Of a stretch of 64,000 bases of DNA, positions 58,828 to 64,000 are shown piece by piece. The translations under genes and the position numbers were made by a program. The notes below the pieces were generated by a model. It was not told the origin of the DNA, did not search any database, and saw only the letters and a program-made list of their open reading frames with translations. This stretch comes from Oceanicaulis sp. BBD 1991-10 (GTDB lineage Bacteria; Pseudomonadota; Alphaproteobacteria; Caulobacterales; Maricaulaceae): contig LYSW01000005.1 in the NCBI GenBank assembly GCA_001657295.1, forward strand, positions 1-64,000, in the 5' to 3' direction. Each line of letters starts with the position of its first letter. Within the stretch, counting starts at the first letter, position 1.

Positions 58828-60423
58828 ATGTCCCGTTCTTCTTTTCTGCGTCCTTCGCGCCGCCTGGTGCTGGGCTCCGCCGCCGCAGGCGCCGCAGCAG
58901 CGCTCACCGCCGCCTGCCGCGCGCCCGCATCCAGTCCGTCGCAAATCTTCCGAAACGATCCGTTCTCCCTGGGCGTCGCCTCCGGCGATCCGGCGTCGGA
59001 CGGCTTCGTGCTCTGGACCCGGCTGGCGCCCAATCCGCTCGATCCCGATGGCGGAATGACGCCGGAGCCCGTCGATGTCGGATACGAGATCGCCGCCGAT
59101 GAAGCCTTCACGCAGATCGTACGCGCCGGGGTGGAGCGGGCATTGCCCGGCCACGGCCATGCGGTGCACGCCGAAATCCACGGACTGCAAGCCGGCCGGG
59201 AGTATTTCTACCGCTTTCACGCCGCCGGGGTGACCAGCCCGGTCGGACGCGCCTTGACCGCTCCGGCATATGGCGCGGGCCATGACGCCATGAAGATCGC
59301 CTGGGCCAGCTGTTCGCACTATGAGCAGGGCTATTTCCACGCCTATCGCGATATGGCGGAGGAGCGCGTCGATCTGATCATCCACACCGGCGATTACATC
59401 TACGAATCCAGCTGGGGCCCGCAGGTGCGCCGGCATGTGACGCCGGAACCGTATACGCTGGCGGACTATCGCCGGGTTCACGCCAATTACCGCCTGGACC
59501 CGGACCTTCAGGCCGCGGCGGCGATCGCGCCCTGGCTGGTGACCTGGGATGATCATGAAGTGGATAATGATTATGCTGGCGACGTTTCCGAAGAACCCTT
59601 TGTAAGCTTGGAGGCCTTCCGCGCCCGGCGCGTCGCCGCGTATCAGGCCTATTGGGAGAATATGCCGCTGCGCCGCCGCTCCATGCTGGAGCGCGCCTCC
59701 GGCCGCATGCGCATCTGGGGTCAGACCGTGTTCGGCGATCTGGCGGAGATCAACATGACCGACGGCCGGCAGTTCAAAACGCCGATGGCGTGTCCGAGCC
59801 AAGACGATCGCGGCGGCCAGGTCATCGACCCTGCGGCGTGCGAGGAACGCCTGGATGAGGCGCGCACCTATCTGGGCGAGCGGCAGGAGCGCTGGCTTCG
59901 CCGCAGTTTCGCGCGCTCGGGCGCCAGCTGGAGCTTCATCGTCCAGCCCACGCTGTTCTCACAATTCTACACGACGCATCCTGAAACCGGCCTGCCCACC
60001 AGCTGGACCGATGGATGGGACGGCTATCCCGCCGCGCGGCGCCGCCTGGCGGAGACCATCGCATCGCGTGAAGACGCCGATCCGATCGTCTTGGGCGGCG
60101 ACACGCACTGCTATTGGGTGACCGAGGTGAAGACGGACTACGCGGACCCCGCCAGCCCCTCGGTCGGCTCGGAATTCGTCACGACGGCGGTCACCAGCCA
60201 CCACAGCAATCATGATCTTTTCGCCGCGAACGCCGCCAATTTCGCTCACATCAAGCATTTCGACGCGCGCGAGCGCGGCTACGGCCTGATCCATCTCAGC
60301 CACGACCGGGCCGAGGTGTCGCTGCGCACGGTCGGCGAGGTCAAGCGCCGGGACGGCTATGCGCCGGCGGATCAGAAGCGGTTTGTGGTGGAGCGCGGCG
60401 CGCGGCGCCCGGTGGAGGCTTAG
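58828..60423 (+). CDS. phoD: Alkaline phosphatase D family, Tat-exported
   Basis: 531 residues. A twin-arginine signal (RPSRRLVLGSAA) directs Tat export of the folded enzyme. An N-terminal PhoD_N-like part is followed by the metallophosphatase core: SCSHYEQGYF, HTGDYIYE, TWDDHEVDNDYAGD and GGDTHCYWV. It releases phosphate from phosphodiesters and monoesters with Ca/Fe in the periplasm. The ATG at 58828 follows GGGAG. It lies 140 bp downstream of the TonB receptor but behind its terminator. Confidence 0.93.
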   Translation: MSRSSFLRPSRRLVLGSAAAGAAAALTAACRAPASSPSQIFRNDPFSLGVASGDPASDGFVLWTRLAPNPLDPDGGMTPEPVDVGYEIAADEAFTQIVRAGVERALPGHGHAVHAEIHGLQAGREYFYRFHAAGVTSPVGRALTAPAYGAGHDAMKIAWASCSHYEQGYFHAYRDMAEERVDLIIHTGDYIYESSWGPQVRRHVTPEPYTLADYRRVHANYRLDPDLQAAAAIAPWLVTWDDHEVDNDYAGDVSEEPFVSLEAFRARRVAAYQAYWENMPLRRRSMLERASGRMRIWGQTVFGDLAEINMTDGRQFKTPMACPSQDDRGGQVIDPAACEERLDEARTYLGERQERWLRRSFARSGASWSFIVQPTLFSQFYTTHPETGLPTSWTDGWDGYPAARRRLAETIASREDADPIVLGGDTHCYWVTEVKTDYADPASPSVGSEFVTTAVTSHHSNHDLFAANAANFAHIKHFDARERGYGLIHLSHDRAEVSLRTVGEVKRRDGYAPADQKRFVVERGARRPVEA

Positions 60424-60454
60424 CCGCCAGGCGAGCCGGCCGCGGGCTGAAGCG

Positions 60455-60820
60455 CTATCGCGCGCAAGCCCCCTCGCGGACCACGCTCACGCGCGCGGCT
60501 GAGGCGAGACAGGCGTTCGCATAGGTCCGCCCGTCGCAGCCGCAGACCGGCCGGTATTCGCGGGTGCAGGCCCGAGGCGTCGCCGTGCACACGCCCATCT
60601 GGTCGGCGGCGCCGCACATCTGACCGGCGTCCCAGCGGCAGAAGACGGCGCCGGTGTCTGCGCCTGCGCAGGCGATGCCGGCGATCCCGCCGCACGCCGC
60701 GCCGGGCGCGGCGGCCGGGTGAGGCGCCGGGGCGCCCGGGGCCGGCGCGTCCGAGGAGGGCGCCGGCGCGCAGGCGGCGACCACTACGACCGCAAGCGCG
60801 ATCACGAGACGGCGGAACAT
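60455..60820 (-). CDS. Kazal-type serine protease inhibitor domain lipoprotein
   Basis: 121 residues. A lipobox near VVAAC makes it a lipoprotein, followed by a Pro/Ala-rich linker. The C-terminal part has the Kazal pattern CTREYRPVCGCDGRTYANAC, with a further upstream Cys-rich segment (CGGIAGIACAG, CRWDAGQMCG). Kazal domains block serine proteases by substrate-like binding; the P1 region is ATPRACTREYRP. In bacteria they are rare and may protect cells from attacking proteases. The ATG at 60820 follows GGGAG. Convergent with phoD. Confidence 0.82.
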   Translation of the reverse strand: MFRRLVIALAVVVVAACAPAPSSDAPAPGAPAPHPAAAPGAACGGIAGIACAGADTGAVFCRWDAGQMCGAADQMGVCTATPRACTREYRPVCGCDGRTYANACLASAARVSVVREGACAR

Positions 60821-60902
60821 GGCTGAATCTCCCATGGTGGAAATCATCGCCGGGCCACTTTATCACGTCGCCTGTTCGCCAAGAGATGAATGAGACCCGA
60901 TC

Positions 60903-61832
60903 ATGAGTTTGCGCCTCGCCTTCATGGGCACGCCTGACTTCGCCGCCGCATCGCTCGCCGAAATCCTCGGCGCAGGCCATGAGGTGGCGCGGGTCTATAC
61001 CCAGCCGCCACGCCGGCGCGGGCGCGGTCAGGCCGAAACACAAACGCCGGTCCACCAGCTCGCCGAGCAATTCGGCCTGCCGGTGGCGACGCCGGAGCGC
61101 TTCCGGGACGAGGATGTCCTGGCCGCGTTCGAGGCCCTGGAGCTGGATGCGGCCTGCGTCGTGGCGTACGGCCAGATCCTGCCTCAGCGGGCGCTGGACG
61201 CGCCGCGGCTGGGCTGTCTCAATCTGCATGCATCGCTTCTGCCCCGCTGGCGCGGCGCGGCGCCCATCCAGCGCGCGATCATGGCGGGCGACGAGGTCAC
61301 CGGCGTGCAGATCATGCAGATGGAGGCCGGGCTCGACACGGGCCCGGTGCTGATGAGCGAAGTCCTCCCGATCGCCGAGTCCGACACCGCCGGCACGCTG
61401 CATGACCGCTTGATGATCACCGGCGCACAGCTCTGGCCGCGCACCTTGGCGGCGTTGGAGCGGGGCTCGCTGGAGGCGGCGCCTCAAGCGGAGGACGGCG
61501 TGACATACGCCCGCAAACTCACCGCGGAGGACCGCCGCATCGACTGGTCCAGGCCCGCGAGCGCGGTCGCTGATCAGATTCGCGGCCTGTCGCCGGTCCC
61601 GGGCGCCTATTTTGAATTGCCCGGCGACCGGCCGGTGCGCGTGAAGGCGCATTTCGCGGTTCCCGAGGCAGGCCAGGGCGAGCCGGGCGAGGTGCTTGAT
61701 GATCAGCTCCTGATCGCCTGCGGCCGCGGCGCCGTGCGCCTGACCCGGCTGCAACGTGAGGGCAAGGGGGTCGTCGACGGCGCGGATTTCGTGCGAGGAC
61801 ATGCGGCGCCGGCCGGGATGGTTTTGGATTAG
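60903..61832 (+). CDS. fmt: Methionyl-tRNA formyltransferase
   Basis: 309 residues. The catalytic loop Asn107-Leu-His109 with ASLLPRWRGAAP and Asp145 in GLDTGP are all present, and the C-terminal OB-like domain follows. It formylates initiator Met-tRNA with 10-formyl-THF. The usual partner def is not next to it here; truA follows after 7 bp. The start at 60903 is an ATG. Confidence 0.97.
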   Translation: MSLRLAFMGTPDFAAASLAEILGAGHEVARVYTQPPRRRGRGQAETQTPVHQLAEQFGLPVATPERFRDEDVLAAFEALELDAACVVAYGQILPQRALDAPRLGCLNLHASLLPRWRGAAPIQRAIMAGDEVTGVQIMQMEAGLDTGPVLMSEVLPIAESDTAGTLHDRLMITGAQLWPRTLAALERGSLEAAPQAEDGVTYARKLTAEDRRIDWSRPASAVADQIRGLSPVPGAYFELPGDRPVRVKAHFAVPEAGQGEPGEVLDDQLLIACGRGAVRLTRLQREGKGVVDGADFVRGHAAPAGMVLD

Positions 61833-61839
61833 CCGCGAC

Positions 61840-62589
61840 ATGCCCCGCTACAAACTCACAGTCGAATATGACGGCGGCCCGTTCGTGGGCTGGCAGCGCC
61901 AGGAGAACGGGCCCAGCGTGCAGGCCGCGCTGGAGGCGGCGGCGCGCAAGCTTGATCCGTCGGCGGGCGAGATTTACGGCGCCGGCCGCACCGATTCCGG
62001 CGTGCACGCGCTGGGGCAGGTCGCCCATCTTGATCTCGTCAAGGATTTGCCCGCCGACACGGTGCGCGATGCGCTCAATCACCATCTCAAGCCTGAACCG
62101 ATCGCGGTGCTGGAGGCGGAAGCGGCCGCGGCGGCGTTCCACGCCCGCTTCAGCGCCACCCGGCGCGGCTATATCTACCGCATCATCGCGCGCCGGGCGC
62201 CGCTGACCCTCGACAAAGGCAAGGCCTGGCGCGTGCCGAAGGCGCTGGATGCGGACGCCATGCACGCCGCCGCCCAGCATCTGGTCGGCACGCACGATTT
62301 CACCACCTTCCGCGACGCCCAATGTCAGGCGGACAGTCCAGTTAAATCTCTCGATTTCATCGATATTTCCGCGCGCGGCCGGGGCGAGTTGGAGGTCGCG
62401 GTTGAAGCGATCAGCTTCCTCCATCGCCAGGTGCGCTCCATTGTCGGCTCGCTCGTCGAAGTCGGTCTGGGCAAATGGTCGCCCGCCGATTTCAAGGCCG
62501 CGCTCGAAGCGGCCGACCGTCGCCGGTGCGGCCCCGTCGCGCCGCCGGACGGGCTCTATCTTCATTTCGTACGCTATGGGCGCGACTGA
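61840..62589 (+). CDS. truA: tRNA pseudouridine(38-40) synthase
   Basis: 249 residues. The catalytic Asp52 is in GAGRTDSGVHALGQVAH. The N-terminal strand YKLTVEYDGGPFVGWQRQ and the later HDFTTFRDAQCQ match TruA. It modifies uridines in the anticodon stem-loop of many tRNAs. The ATG at 61840 comes 7 bases after the fmt stop, so they are co-transcribed. Confidence 0.97.
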   Translation: MPRYKLTVEYDGGPFVGWQRQENGPSVQAALEAAARKLDPSAGEIYGAGRTDSGVHALGQVAHLDLVKDLPADTVRDALNHHLKPEPIAVLEAEAAAAAFHARFSATRRGYIYRIIARRAPLTLDKGKAWRVPKALDADAMHAAAQHLVGTHDFTTFRDAQCQADSPVKSLDFIDISARGRGELEVAVEAISFLHRQVRSIVGSLVEVGLGKWSPADFKAALEAADRRRCGPVAPPDGLYLHFVRYGRD

Positions 62590-62634
62590 GGCTTTGGATT
62601 TGGCTTTTTTGCGTAATCGGTTAGAGGAGCGGCT

Positions 62635-63222
62635 ATGAAATATGATTCTGTTTGTGTGTATTGCGGCTCCAATTTCGGCGGCGACGAGGCCTATGCCGAG
62701 GCCGCTCGCGACATGGGCCGCACGCTGGCCCAGCGGGGCCTGCGCCTGGTCTATGGCGGCGGTCAGGTGGGCCTGATGGGCGTGGTTGCGGACGCCTGCA
62801 TCGACGCCGGCGGGGAGGTGACGGGCGTGATCCCGGACTTTCTCCACCACAAGGAGATCGCCCATCCGCGCGTGCAGGACATGCATATCGTCACCTCCAT
62901 GCACGAGCGGAAGCTGATGATGGCCGATCATTCCGACGCCTTCATCGCCATGCCCGGCGGGCTGGGCACGCTGGAAGAGCTGTTTGAAGTCTGGACCTGG
63001 TCCCAGCTGGGCCGGCACAAAAAGCCGGTCGCCGTCCTGAATGTGAACGGCTATTGGGACAGAATGCTCGAATTTCTCGATCACATGCAGGGTGAAGGCT
63101 TTGTCGAAGGCCGCCATCGCGAGATGCTGCTGTCCGGCGCCACTCCTGCCAACGTGCTGGATTCGCTGACGGATTATGAGTTCCCCGGCATGATCGCCAG
63201 CCTGGAGCGGGCGCAGACCTGA
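62635..63222 (+). CDS. LOG family protein (cytokinin riboside 5'-monophosphate phosphoribohydrolase type)
   Basis: 195 residues. The Rossmann start YDSVCVYCGSNFGGDEAYAE, GGGQVGLMGVVAD and the catalytic PGGLGTLEELFE are the LOG/TIGR00730 pattern. Such enzymes hydrolyse nucleoside monophosphates to free base and ribose 5-phosphate; in bacteria the main role is nucleotide clean-up. It follows truA by 45 bp with AGAGGAG before the ATG. A GGGAATT/AATTCCC hairpin (63273-63293) lies after it. Confidence 0.93.
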   Translation: MKYDSVCVYCGSNFGGDEAYAEAARDMGRTLAQRGLRLVYGGGQVGLMGVVADACIDAGGEVTGVIPDFLHHKEIAHPRVQDMHIVTSMHERKLMMADHSDAFIAMPGGLGTLEELFEVWTWSQLGRHKKPVAVLNVNGYWDRMLEFLDHMQGEGFVEGRHREMLLSGATPANVLDSLTDYEFPGMIASLERAQT

Positions 63223-63272
63223 AACGCGCCCTCAGGCGTCCGCACGTCGGCGCTCTTCAACGCGGAGTGATC

Positions 63273-63293
63273 GGGAATTGCGGAAAAATTCCC
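63273..63293. terminator. Weak hairpin between the LOG gene and prfA
   Basis: GGGAATT and AATTCCC with a 7-base loop, 50 bp after the LOG stop. No T-run follows on the plus strand, so termination is uncertain. The rest of the 267-bp gap holds nothing coding. Confidence 0.35.
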
Positions 63294-63489
63294 GCCTTCG
63301 GCGCCGACCAAGATCGCATCCCCAGCGCCGGCGCGAGGTGTAAGGCCGAACCGACGCCCCGTTCCCATCAGACCTGCCTGACGCCCCCGTCGGTCCAATC
63401 CGCCCATTCGCCGGCGCCAGGCCCGGGCGATTGCGTCGCCATGCCGCTTGCCCTTCCCAAACCTCCCGCCTCCGCGCTACTCACACGCC

Positions 63490-64000
63490 ATGAGCATTCA
63501 GAACGCCAAACTCGATCAGGTGATTGATCGTTTCGACCAGGTCGAGGCGCGCCTCGGCGCGGCCGCCGACGCGGACGAGATCGTCGCGCTGTCCAAGGAG
63601 CATGCCGAGCTCAAGACCGTTGCGGACAAGGCCCGCGAGCTGAAGACGGCGCGCGCCGACTTAGAGGACGCCGAAGCGATCATCGCGGATGGATCGGACC
63701 CCGACATGGTCGCCCTGGCCCAGGAGGAGCAGAGCGATCTTAAAGGCCGCGTGCCGACGTTGGAGCGTGAGCTTCAACTCCTGCTTCTGCCCAAGGACAA
63801 GGACGATGAAGCCTCCATCATGCTGGAGATTCGCGCCGGCACGGGCGGCGATGAAGCGGCGCTGTTCGCCGGCGATCTGTTCCGCATGTATGAGCGCTTC
63901 GCCTCCAAAAAGGGGTGGACGGTCTCGGTGGTCGAAGCCAGCGAAGCGGAAGTCGGCGGCTTTAAGGAAATTGTCGCCAATGTCTCCGGCAAGGGCGTTT
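63490..64000 (+). CDS. prfA: Peptide chain release factor 1, 5' part
   Basis: The first 170 residues are present; the gene runs off the window. It begins [20 protein letters not shown], with the helical domain 1 (about 1-100), then [20 protein letters not shown], the RF signature region. The GGQ and PxT motifs lie beyond the end. RF1 reads UAA and UAG stop codons. The ATG at 63490 has no strong ribosome site; the leader is GC-rich. Its neighbours upstream (LOG) are on the same strand, 267 bp away. Confidence 0.95.
   Translation, partial: MSIQNAKLDQVIDRFDQVEARLGAAADADEIVALSKEHAELKTVADKARELKTARADLEDAEAIIADGSDPDMVALAQEEQSDLKGRVPTLERELQLLLLPKDKDDEASIMLEIRAGTGGDEAALFAGDLFRMYERFASKKGWTVSVVEASEAEVGGFKEIVANVSGKGV

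Noticed and set aside
60420-61841. 473-residue minus-strand ORF over fmt and the Kazal gene
   Set aside because: fmt has all catalytic residues on the plus strand, and the Kazal gene explains the part at 60455-60820 in another frame.

Overview
The window is a GC-rich bacterial chromosome segment with dense genes, short operons and no mobile element, rRNA, tRNA or CRISPR that I could see. It looks alphaproteobacterial and most like the Maricaulis/Oceanicaulis group (Maricaulales). The main evidence is an arginine operon that pairs an N-acetylornithine carbamoyltransferase with a fused N-acetylglutamate synthase-kinase, an arrangement known from Maricaulis maris. Two very large TonB-dependent receptors, periplasmic hydrolases and alphaproteobacterial-type Fur and Zur sites fit this. 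Assignment below order level is inference.

Layout. 0-2.4 kb: a PuuE-like deacetylase, a VOC lipoprotein, and a membrane protein behind a perfect 30-bp palindrome. 2.5-7.6 kb: a complete archaic chaperone-usher pilus operon on the minus strand (pilin, chaperone, usher, tip). 7.8-10.2 kb: a zinc-uptake operon (ZIP permease, His-rich ZrgA protein, DUF3299 protein) behind a Zur-like operator. 10.2-11.3 kb: bacterioferritin and its 59-residue ferredoxin Bfd, with tandem Fur-like boxes in the bfd promoter. 11.5-21.6 kb: housekeeping genes gltD-gltB, clpB and an AlaC-type aminotransferase. 21.7-25.1 kb: two retropepsin-like proteases around a YgjP-like metallopeptidase, the second divergent from a PadR regulator across a perfect dyad. 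25.2-27.3 kb: a small glyoxalase-superfamily protein, a BASS transporter and a small membrane protein.

27.6-46.8 kb is a catabolic island. It holds an N-acyl-D-amino-acid deacylase-like amidohydrolase, a two-domain VOC protein, a minus-strand operon (serine hydrolase, GMC oxidoreductase, aldehyde dehydrogenase, penicillin-acylase-family hydrolase, SDR), a sugar-dehydrogenase-like lipoprotein, a repeat-rich periplasmic protein, a TonB receptor, a sterol-desaturase-type hydroxylase and a ferritin-like diiron protein. Four of its transcription units carry the same exact dyad, GTGAAC-N3-GTTCA, just upstream of the first gene. I see it nowhere else in the window. This candidate regulon is the most interesting signal here: it appears to unite acylases, alcohol and aldehyde oxidation and two diiron proteins in one response to an unknown, probably lipid-like or N-acylated, substrate.

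46.9-50.2 kb: the arginine operon argF'-argBA-argC. 50.2-54.9 kb: a probably frameshifted glycine-zipper ORF, an exported MsrA, an epimerase-like protein, a second serine hydrolase and an ArnT-like glycosyltransferase. 55.3-60.9 kb: an Oar-like TonB receptor, a Tat-exported PhoD phosphatase and a Kazal-domain lipoprotein. 60.9-64.0 kb: fmt-truA, a LOG-family protein and the 5' part of prfA, which runs off the end.
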